A stretch of 64,000 bases of DNA from Phyllostachys edulis (Eukaryota > Streptophyta > Magnoliopsida > Poales > Poaceae). Of this stretch, positions 1 through 8,580 are shown piece by piece. The stretch lies in the NCBI GenBank assembly GCA_036346405.1, contig CM070563.1:18767022-18831021 (forward strand), read 5' to 3'. The stretch's first letter is position 1; the number at the start of each line of letters is the position of its first letter. The notes beneath the pieces were generated by a model. It was not told the DNA's origin. It ran no database searches and was given only the letters and a program-made list of their open reading frames with translations. Position numbers and translations under genes: made by a program.

Positions 1-1226
1 ACCGTGCAGCACTGTCCCTTCCTGGCATGGAAACGCCATCCTCTGCCTAGCCTCAATAGAAATGGACCCAACCAGCCTCACTTGGAGCTTGCAGGGTGTG
101 GGCTCCTACAAAACAATACATAATTAGCTAAGGCATCCTACATGTCTATCTTTGGAGCATTCTAGAGATGTACATTACCTGGATATTGTTGATAGATAAT
201 TGGACGTCACTATGTTCAAAAAGTGGCGTGGACGCGCAGCTACTCCGACGTTGAGGGGGACTGGCTCCCAAAATAGCGGGGGCGGCTTGCGACTAGTTGA
301 GGACTTGATCCATTTGTTCCTGCAATGAGGTTATCTGTCCTTGAAATTCGGCACGAATCTCCTCTTTCAACTGTTCCTTACGCTCGGTCTTGGATCTCTT
401 CCTACTCCTATATGCCTCGGAGTAGTGTGGAAATCCCTACCTCCAAGGTACGTAAGCCCCAAGGTCTCGTATGCGACCTAGGTGCTCCTTGTTTCGCAAG
501 GCCATGGATAGTATATCCTTCTCCCTGACTGCTTCGAATGAGGCTTGGGAAGATTCGGTAGTCAATGTTTACTGCAAGAGGCCATAATGTTATTTTAGAC
601 CCTATGAAGTTATGGACTTATTAACAACTAGTTAGTTCGACATATCTTACCAGACGTTGGGACATTTCCTCGTCTACCGGGTTTGTGAAAGAGATGGCGC
701 CCGAAGACGTGGCTGATGACCTCACTCTTAACCTGTTTCGGGCGCGCTCATCTATGATCCCAGCAAATGGCGGGGAGGCCTCCCACCGAATTGCGTCCTC
801 ATCCTCCCTCGTCCATTGCGTGATTTTACCCGCGTACCCAGCGGTGCTGAGTCTGTGGGGGTGAGTGTTTCGTGTCTAGATAGCCTTATGCACCGCACTT
901 TGCTCCTGAAATTTGGACGTCGTCTTCATCCGTACAAAGGCATCCCATGTATCCCACGACACGAATTGATACTTCGTGATGGGCGTCCGATCCTTTTTCA
1001 CGTACTCTGTGACAAACGTGCTCTTGAAGGTCTTCCACGCTTTTCCCATCGTGAGCAACGCCTGCCGTCGCACGAGTCCTTGGACTTCTGTTGGGATCTC
1101 GAACGACCTTGAAATTTCAGCCCATAGCTGCCCTTTCTCTTCGTCCGTCAGAGACTTCCAGCTTGGTGTGGTGATAGGGACCCGTTCCCTTCCAACTATC
1201 TCGTAGGTGGTCCGGAATGTTGCCAC
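1..1226 (-). pseudogene. Second copy of Transposase_24-type CACTA gene (partial)
   Basis: Minus-strand coding remnant, clearest at 876-1226, where the frame reads WAEISRSFEIPTEVQGLVRR and then WDTWDAFVRMKTTSKFQEQS. These features are typical of the plant Ptta/En/Spm Transposase_24 family carried by CACTA-like elements. The rest (1-875) matches the region 3043-3920 almost base for base, so the two are direct copies with small differences. Here the coding frame is broken by several stops, for instance after the VHKAI segment. The 5' part of the gene is missing: homology to the other copy stops near 1222, where unrelated intron-like sequence starts. The left end runs out of the window. Function in the living plant is unlikely. 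Confidence 0.65.
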
Positions 1227-1453
1227 CTACTCATGTATGTCGCTATAGTGACTATAAGGAATATTCCTTGCAAAAGGGTGAATTTGTGGTTGTTGTTGAG
1301 TAGGGAATCAAGATATATTACCTTTTTCCACTTTGGTATAGTGACTATAAGGATCGAGTGCTACCTACTCATGTATGTCGCTATAGTCATTAAACCTAAG
1401 TTCGTGTTGCATATAAAGTACAAATGAAATTTGTATAGCAAGTAGTGAAGCAC
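1223..1453. other. Non-coding spacer with short internal repeats
   Basis: AT-rich stretch between the Ulp1-like fragment and the second transposase copy. The words CTACTCATGTATGTCGCTAT (about 1226 and 1361) and TATAGTGACTATAAGG (about 1243 and 1338) each occur twice. It may be an intron of the transposon gene. No coding signal is visible. Confidence 0.4.
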
Positions 1454-1642
1454 TTACCTCTGGTTGTAGGGCGTTAGTATGTAGTCCTTGGTGTCCTGAG
1501 CAAGCAATCCCGTCGTTATATAATTCTCAATGTAGGATGCGTCTTGGGTGATGCATTGCTTAGAGATCAAATGTGGGTCGAGCAAACCCACCGATTCTCG
1601 CGATCGTCGGGCTTGTTGCATCATGTATATGTACATAAGCAA
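1454..1642 (-). pseudogene. Ulp1-like (C48 peptidase) fragment of the CACTA-type gene
   Basis: The minus-strand frame ends in LLAQDTKDYILTPYNQR. The pattern GLLDPHLIS ... KDYILTPYN resembles the region just before the catalytic His of plant Ulp1-like cysteine proteases that are often fused to, or carried with, Transposase_24 proteins. The catalytic His-Asp-Cys part itself is not present in this exon-sized piece. It lies downstream (in gene direction) of the 2332-2877 segment, from which the block at 1643-2331 separates it. Assignment rests on a short motif and the neighbourhood. Confidence 0.4.
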
Positions 1643-2331
1643 TGATGACGAGGATCAAAACCTCTATGTAATACTTTAATACATAATAAAAGACCATACG
1701 TCTTCATGGTCGTAACCCCTAAGGCTAACGACCTCACTGGTCGTGAGGATTCCAAAGGTTACATAATGGGTACCCTGGTCGGACAAGGTCCTGTGCCTAG
1801 TCTCCGACCAGGTAGCTGCTCGGAAAAGCTACGAACTGCTATCTGGATCCAATTCCAGGTATATTATTTACCGTGTGATGAATGGAACACGTGCTGTATA
1901 TTCCATACCATGCGACGTTACATAATCCTAAGACACTGACAACAACCATCGTGCGGTTGAGTGTCTCACAGTCATTTAACCGCAGAGCAGTTGATATTTA
2001 TCAACTGTCGTCTCGCTCCGACCAGTCGCAACACTTCGCAGAGGACGTCTTCACCAGGAGTAACTGCCACCCCTTTAAAAACTATATAAGGATGGAGCAA
2101 AGACGAGAAGACAGAAGACACATCGGAGATCAGATTGTCCTGCATCTGATTAGAGCAAGGCAATCAGCCTTAGACTCATGCTTTAAGTCTGATTGATTAG
2201 CATAGCAAGGATCACATTCAGTGTAATTAGGATTAGTCCCCAACTGGGTCGTAGACACTCCTTGTAAACATCCAGTTCATATCTATAAAGAGCAGCCCCA
2301 TTCTCTCCCTGGAGATCTGTGTCATTTTCCT
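1643..2331 (+). mobile_element. Probable solo LTR or LTR-like insertion
   Basis: This block has no coding signal and separates two pieces of one decayed transposon gene. It has an LTR-like promoter layout on the plus strand: a GC-balanced upstream part, a TATA box ACTATATAAG at 2081-2090, then about 240 bases of leader ending in a T-rich tract. I could not define TG...CA ends or a target-site duplication, so the limits are approximate and the class is inferred. Confidence 0.4.
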
Positions 2332-3042
2332 CTATATTTTTGTAAGATCGGCGACTCGATCGTCGACAAATGAGTTATGACATTTATCGGTATTACGTGA
2401 ATGTAGAACTTGATTGTACACACTTACAGTATCTAGCATCGTAGAAGTGAGACATCGAGGTTGAATAGTTTTTACGTTTTCGAAGCCCATGACGAAGAAG
2501 CCCAACTCATGGAGCAAATGCCTCTCCATGTATCTGACAGTGATTCCAGTAGGCTGGTTTTTCCTCCGCTCGTTGGTCGTCTGCATGTACCAAGCATGAA
2601 AACTCTCGCAAGCCACTCCAAAGCGGGGTAATACTGTGTCAGGGACCAACGACATTCTGAGGGAGGGCTTCATAGGTGCCTTAATGTTCTTCGATTTTAA
2701 TTTGGCCTTAGCGACTCGCCTGCTACATGTCTTCCCAAGAGACGACCCGACACACTTTTCTTGTTCCTTCGGCATCGTCTCCACGGGAACCGATATGGTG
2801 GCCTTCTGTCGTGGAGGTTGAGGTGGAGTCATCGAGGGTTCTGTTCGAGAGGCATAGTCATGTAGAGATCGCGGCACTACAGAGTCCAGGGCGATGTTCC
2901 TCTTGGGTCACTGGACAAAAGTGTGCACAGCATCCCCTAGTATTACGATGTCTTCATTTGAGGGCTTCTCCAGTAGGACGGCCATGCAAGTGTCACGCAT
3001 CATGTCCACCTAGACCTTGGTGTAACTCTGCGCCAGCTGGGC
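2332..3042 (-). pseudogene. Middle part of the Transposase_24/DUF8039-like CACTA gene
   Basis: The minus strand reads on from the 3043-4421 copy. A frame with EKPSNEDIVILGDAVHTFVQ, a stop, then PKRNIALDSVVPRSLHDYAS continues into the long open stretch 2877-2332. The pattern V.LGDAV..FV.(W)PK resembles the DUF8039-like segment found in plant transposon proteins with an Ulp1 tail; the Trp expected before PK is replaced by a stop. The second half is rich in Lys and Pro and then reads HELGFFVMGFENV. At least two stops break the segment. It should be read as one gene with 3043-4421 and 1454-1642. Confidence 0.5.
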
Positions 3043-4421
3043 ACCGTGCAGTACTGTCCCTTTCTGGCATGGAAACACCATCCCCCGCCCAGCTTCAATA
3101 GAAATGGACCCAACCAGCCTCTCTTAGAGCTTGCAGAGCGTGGGCTCCTACAAAACGATACATAATTAGCTAAGGCGTCCTACAGGTCTATCTTTGGAGC
3201 ATCTAGAGATGTAAATTACCTAGATGTCGTCAATGGATAATTGGACGTCACTATGTTCAGAAAGTGGCGTGGGCCAGACTACTCCGGCGTTGAGGGGATC
3301 GCTCAAAAATAACAAGGGTGGCTTATGGTCGGTTGAGGACTCGATTCATTTGTTCCTGCAATGATGTTATATGTCCTTGAAATTCTGCATGAATCTCCTC
3401 TTTCAACTGTTCCTCGCGCTCGGCCTTAGATCTCTTCCTACTCCTATATGCCTCGGAGTCGTGTGGGAATCCCTGCCTCCAAGGTACATAAACCCCAAGG
3501 TCTCACGTGCGACCCAGGTGCTCCTTATTTCCTGAGGCCGTTGATAGTATATCCTTCTCCCTGACTGCTTCGAAAGAGCGTTGGGAAGATTCGGTAGTCA
3601 ATGTTTGCTACGAGAGGCCATCATGTTATTTTAGACCCTATGAAGTTATGGACTTATTAACAACTAGTTTGTTCGATATATCTTACCAGACGTTGGGACA
3701 CTTTCTCGTTTGATGGGTTTGTGAAAGAGATGACGCCCGAAGACGTGGCTGATGACCTCGCTCTTAACCAGTTTCGGGCATGCTCGTCTATGATCCCAGC
3801 AAATGGTGGGAAGGTCTCCCACCGGATTGCGTCCTCATCCTCCCTCGTCCATTGCGTGATTTTACCCATGTACCCAGCAGTGCTGAGTCTGTGGGGGTGA
3901 GTGTTTCGTGTCTAGATAGCCTTGTGCGCCACATTTTGCTCCTGAAATTCAGCTGTCATCTTCATTCGCACAAAGGCGTCCCATGTATCCCGCGACACAA
4001 ATTCATACTTCGTGAAGGGCGTCCGATCCTTGTTCATGTACTCCATGACAAGCGTGCTCTTGAAGGTCTTCCACGTTTTTTCCATTGCGAGTAACGCTTA
4101 ACGTCTCATGAGTCTCTAGACTTCTGCTAGGATCTCGAACGACCTTGAAATTTCAGCCCACAGATGCCCTTTCTCTTTGTCCGTTAGAGACTTCCAGCTC
4201 AGTGTGGTGATGGGGACCAGTTCCCTTCCAACTATCCTGCATGTGGTCCGGAATGTTGTCACTGCTTTCTTGGGATGCAGAGGGACCCCAACGGGAGTGA
4301 CCTCCATGATGGTCATTTGGCCCTCAAGCTTTTTCGATATTCCTCTGCCATCTCGCTTAGTGACCCTTTTCTTCGGAGCACCAGACGCATTCGGCAACGG
4401 TGGTGAAGACTCTGCAGTCAC
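3043..4421 (-). pseudogene. Transposase_24 (Ptta/En/Spm) gene, first copy, broken
   Basis: The best-preserved transposase copy of this pair. The N-terminus (4421-4116) reads MTAESSPPLPNASGAPKKRV, a basic tail, then VGRELVPITTLSWKSLTDKE and WAEISRSFEI. After a stop the frame resumes with KTWKTFKSTLVMEYM and WDAFVRMKM. The segment 3869-3657 then reads MGKITQWTREDEDAIRWETF and NWLRARSSATSS. The order (WKSLT..EK..LW, W..FVRMK, G...QW..ED, NWLRARS) is the Transposase_24 signature. Several stops show it is not functional. The region down to about 3900 is duplicated at 1-875, so this is a tandem or nested pair of the same element family. Confidence 0.65.
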
Positions 4422-4983
4422 TATCTCGCTTACTTGCTAACTATGAGATGCAATACTAATAAAAAATATATACTTTCATATAATTATTTCTAGTACTACA
4501 TTGCTTAGTTTGCTAATATATAGACACTGCATAAATTGGTACTACATAATGTGCTAATGATATGGCAATAGAAAATGAGAATGAAAGGCGGCAAGGGAAG
4601 ATGAAAAATGAAAGGTGGAAATCATAGAACTTCACCTAAAGCTGAAGGAGAGATCAACATTTGATAGTCTTGATTTGGTGAGTTTATTTAATTAATACAA
4701 GACCTTGGTTCCAAGCCCCCACAACTAAATAATTAACACTAGCCTTTGGCCCCAAGCCCCCACAACTACAATACAAGTATACCTAGAATATTTGCACATG
4801 CATTAAATCAATCACTGCGAAAGTAGAAGCATTGCACTACAAGAGAACTAGCAACTTTACATCATAGGAGACATAATATCAACATCATAAGAATATTCTA
4901 CATTCTTTCACCACCAACAAGCAAAATAGAGGAATTGAAATGGTTTCAAAGGTCTAACGAGAAAAATCTTTTAAAAGGGGATA
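4422..4983. other. AT-rich intergenic sequence, no gene seen
   Basis: No open frame of note. A short direct repeat containing CCAAGCCCCCACAACTA occurs at about 4712 and 4753. The segment runs up to the left target duplication of the foldback element and continues on its other side at 6630, so the two were contiguous before that insertion. Confidence 0.5.
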
Positions 4984-4992
4984 ATAATACTA
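4984..4992 (+). repeat. Left 9-bp target duplication of the foldback element
   Basis: ATAATACTA here is repeated exactly at 6621-6629. A 9-bp duplication is the usual footprint of Mutator-like transposition. Confidence 0.85.
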
Positions 4993-6620
4993 GGAATAAG
5001 TCCATTTTACACCCCTGAACTTTGGCGAGAGTCCAAAAAACACCCTGAACTACAAAACTATTCAGTTTACACCCTCGAACTGCCAATACCAGATCAAGTT
5101 ACACCCTACGCTGGTTTCATTGGTGGTTTTAGATGACGTGGCAGCCATGTCACTGGTTTTGGATGACGTGACGTCCACTGTACCTATTTGGTTGATGTGG
5201 CGTCCATGTGTCCTCTCTCCACGGTCCGAACATGTCATGCACGAAGCAATAAGCGTGGTGCTTGGCGTCGGTGCGTCTTGACTCCGGTTAAATCACCGGC
5301 GGAGCTAGCAGCGCGGCGGTGGCTAAGCATGGGAACAGGAGTCGGCGGTGGTGGCGGAGCTGGTGACGGGGTGGCGGCGCCGGGTGGATGGGTGTCGCCG
5401 GCAGCTGGTGGTGTAAAGCGGCGGCGGCGGCTCGGTGATGGTGGCGGGGAGGGTCCGGTGGCGGCTTGGGCCAAGGAGGGTGAGCACGGGGTGGCTCTCG
5501 TCGTGGCGAAGCCATTGGGCTCGACGGGGAGGCTGGAGAGGGAATGTAGGCGTCGGCGGATGCTGGGGATGGCGGCGGCCGGAGGCGGTGAAGAAGCCCA
5601 AATGCGGTGGCTGTTGCGGCGGATCCTCGAGGGAGTTTGAGGGGAAAGGCTCCTGGTGGCCGGAGGCTCACGGTGACGGGGTTGGTGGTGTCGGAGGGTA
5701 GCCGAAACAAAACGGTGACGGTTTTGCTTCGACGTCTTCGTGAGCCCCCGGCCGCCTCCACCGTCGTCCCGCTGCTCCGGCCACCCTCCGGCGCCACCAA
5801 CCTCGTCACCGTGAGCCCCCGGCCACCAGAGCCTTTCTCAAACTCCTCGAGGATCCGCCACACATTGCCGCATTTGGCTTTCTTCGCCTCCGGCCGTCAG
5901 ATTCCCCAACATCCGCCGCCGCCTACGTTCCCTCTCCGACCTCCCCGTCGAGCCCAATGGCTCCGCCTCGACGAGAGCCTTCCCATGCTCACCCTCGCTG
6001 GCCCAAGCCGCCACCGGACCCTTCCCGCCACCATCACCGAGTCATCGCCGCTGCTTTACACCACCCGCCGCCGGCGACACCCATCCACCCGGTGCCGCCA
6101 CCACCATCGCTCCGCCACCTCGCCACTCCCTGCTCAGAGCTTAGCCGCGCCTTTAGCGCCCGGCGACGAATCGAGCCAAGACGCACCACACAAGACTGCC
6201 AGCGCCGCTCATGCGCCCCATCATTAGGCATTAATGACGAACTTTAAAACCCTAATGAATCATTATCATAATGATGTCCAAATCACCCCCTTTGCTCTCG
6301 CTAACCTCAGGCCCTATGCATGTGAATCGCCTGATCCTCCCTTGCTCTCACTGCCTAGTGGGCCTCGCGGCGCCACTGCTCCCATGGAGTGGAGAGAGGA
6401 CACGTGGACACCACATCACCCAAATAGGTACACGTGGACACCACGTCATCTAAAACCAGTGAAGTGGTTGCCACGTCATCCAAAACCACCAATGAAACCA
6501 GCGTAGGGTGTAACTTGATCTGGTATTGGCAGTTCGAGGGTGTAAACTGAACGGTTTTGTAGTTCAGGGTGTTTCTTGGACCCTCGCCAAAGTTCAGGGG
6601 GTGTAAAATGGACTTATTCT
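4993..6620. mobile_element. Mutator-like foldback (Pack-MULE-like) element
   Basis: The ends are long inverted repeats: GGAATAAGTCCATTTTACAC on the left, and the same read backwards on the right ending GTAAAATGGACTTATTCT. They are flanked by a perfect 9-bp duplication. The inverted homology does not stop at the ends. The GC-rich inside is also a near palindrome: 5270-5703 pairs with about 5779-6190, leaving a loop of roughly 75 bases (5704-5778). The right arm holds about 140 extra bases near 6230-6380. Open frames inside (for example 5188-5640 plus, 5607-6227 plus) are low-complexity Gly/Arg/Pro/Ser translations of GC-rich DNA and match nothing I recognise. The interior may be a captured host exon arranged as an inverted repeat. 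No transposase is present, so the element is non-autonomous. Confidence 0.8.
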
Positions 6621-6629
6621 ATAATACTA
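6621..6629 (+). repeat. Right 9-bp target duplication of the foldback element
   Basis: ATAATACTA, identical to 4984-4992. Confidence 0.85.
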
Positions 6630-7622
6630 AGTACTTTCCTTGCTTTGTAAAAAATAGCCCTATTTAAGTGCAGGATTGACCAAGTTACCTACAGTTCCTA
6701 GCTTTGGGATTATGTAACATCCCAATTTTTGGGCCTTTTGAAAAAAAAATTTAAAATAAAAATAACCCTTTGATTTTTCTTGAATTGTTAAAGCTTAATT
6801 TGATTTTGAATAAATAAAAACAATTTAATGTGAGTAAATCAAACTTCAATTAAATAAAAATCGTCTTATTTGATTTTCTGGTTTTATCTTGTATTTCCTT
6901 TTTCCCTAAACCCGATTGTTTTTCTGTGGAGTTGTTTTTGTTTCTTTTCAGCTTGCCCGAAATTCAGGGGTCTTTAAAGCTTTAGAAATAAAATAAACTA
7001 TTTGCATTTCATTGAATAAATGTAAAGCTTAAATTGAAATTCCAAAGTGAAAAATATTTAAATGATTAAATCAAACTTTAATTAAATTCTAAAACAAGTT
7101 TATTGGATTTTCTGGGTTTCTTGGATTTTATCCAAGTTGGTGTTGTTTCTTGCAACCCGGTGTGCTTAAATTCTTTTCTGTCTTACCAAAAAATATTTTA
7201 TTTGTTGTAAAATTTAATTTAAATTGGTGGTTTATTTTGAAGTTTTGAAAATAAAAATAATCGTTTGGATTTTATCGGTTTAATTTAAAGCTTAAATTGA
7301 ATTTTTGAGAAAAAAATTATTATAATTGGTTAAAATAAACTTTAAAAAAATCCAAAACTATTTTATTTGATCTATTTAAGTTCCAAAGTATTTTATAAAA
7401 TTTTCTTGAAATTCTGGATTATTTTATTTTCCAGATATTTCTTTATCCCCCTCCCCCCGTTTTTCCCCTTTCTCTCTCTTCTCTTTCTTCTTTTCCTGGT
7501 CATCGTCTTCACCTGAGAGCTTAGACGCCATGGGTGCCCATGCCTTGCTTTTCCCACCTCGAATCCCGGCTGCCCCATGCTGCCCCATGCCCTGGCACCA
7601 CCACTCCACGTCACCCCCATGT

Positions 7623-8580
7623 TGTTAGCACAGCGCCATCAGACCACTAATCCAGTGTCCGATATCAGGCCCGCCAAACCAGCGTCCCGGCTCCAGGTCG
7701 TTGGGCCGCTAACCCGCAAGCCCAGCTACAGAGCAACAACCAAGGGGTCTTGGACCATCTCCCCCCAAAAGACTAGTCTAGTAGGTGGGTGTACCCTCAC
7801 CCTTATAAATCGTGCTCTGTCTCCTTCCACAATCGATGTGAGACTATCCCAACAATCTCCCCCTCTCACATCGGGTGCGCTCCCTAGCAACCGTGAGGCC
7901 TGAGATATATTTGGAATACAGGCTCGATACCAATTGTTAACACAAATACCATCGGACCACTAATCCGATTAATCCGAAATCGCCCGCCAAACCGGCGTCC
8001 GGCCCAGTCGTTGGGTCACTAACCCGCAAGCCCAACTACAGAGCAACAACCAAGGGGTCTTGGACCATCTCCCCCTAAAAGACTAGTCTAATAGGTGGAT
8101 GTACCTTCACCCTTATAAATCGTGCTCTGTCTTCTTCCACAACCGATGTGGAATTATCCAGTGACGGAGCTTCAGCCAAATGATAAGGGGGGCCAACTGG
8201 CGAAGGACGATGACGAAGTATGGGCTATTGGTTTGGGCAGACCGCTGCACTGTGAGATGGTCATTCGCCGCACGGACTGGTGTGCAGGTGATCATGTCTT
8301 GTGGTCATTCGCGGTCATGTCTTGTGGTCATTCGCCATTGCACTGTGAGGGAGGTTGGAAGACATGAGCTCTTTTGAACGGATATAGTACGTGGTCATTA
8401 CTCATTGAGCTCATAAGGGAGGGAGGTGGTCATTAGGAGCTCATAAGGGAGGGAGGTGATCATTAACACAAGAGTCAGTGTTTGCTTAACATGGTGTCCA
8501 ATTTTTTTCCTCCAAAAAGCTGGGGGGGCGACTGCCCAGCTTGGCCTACACTATCCTCCGTCCCTGGAATTATCCCAACA
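7623..8580 (-). mobile_element. TRIM retroelement inside giant LTR copy 1
   Basis: Two direct repeats, 7623-7854 (232 bases) and 7935-8580 (230 bases once the hAT insert and its target copy are removed), flank only about 80 bases of internal DNA. In minus orientation the 5' LTR ends TGTTAACA and is followed after two bases by TGGTATCGAGCC (plus 7921-7932), close to the initiator-tRNA-Met primer site TGGTATCAGAGC. Just before the 3' LTR lies a purine tract GAGAGGGGGAGATT (plus 7855-7868). Flanks are CATGT on the left and CATGC on the right, a 4-of-5 target duplication. Total length without the insert is about 542 bases, with no coding capacity: a typical terminal-repeat retrotransposon in miniature. 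Confidence 0.8.
8159..8566. mobile_element. Non-autonomous hAT element inside the TRIM LTR
   Basis: The 408-bp insert starts CAGTGACGGAG and ends CTCCGTCCCTG, inverted repeats matching at 10 of 11 positions. It is flanked by the exact 8-bp duplication GAATTATC (8151-8158 and 8567-8574). An 8-bp duplication with CAGTG ends is the hAT signature. The insert splits a TRIM LTR whose other copy (7623-7854) shows the uninterrupted sequence. No transposase is encoded. Inside, a short tandem repeat GAGCTCATAAGGGAGGGAGG occurs near 8407 and 8438. Confidence 0.8.

Noticed and set aside
5188..6247. Several overlapping GC-rich frames as genes
   Set aside because: They are mirror translations of a foldback element; no frame has a recognisable domain or codon bias distinct from base composition.
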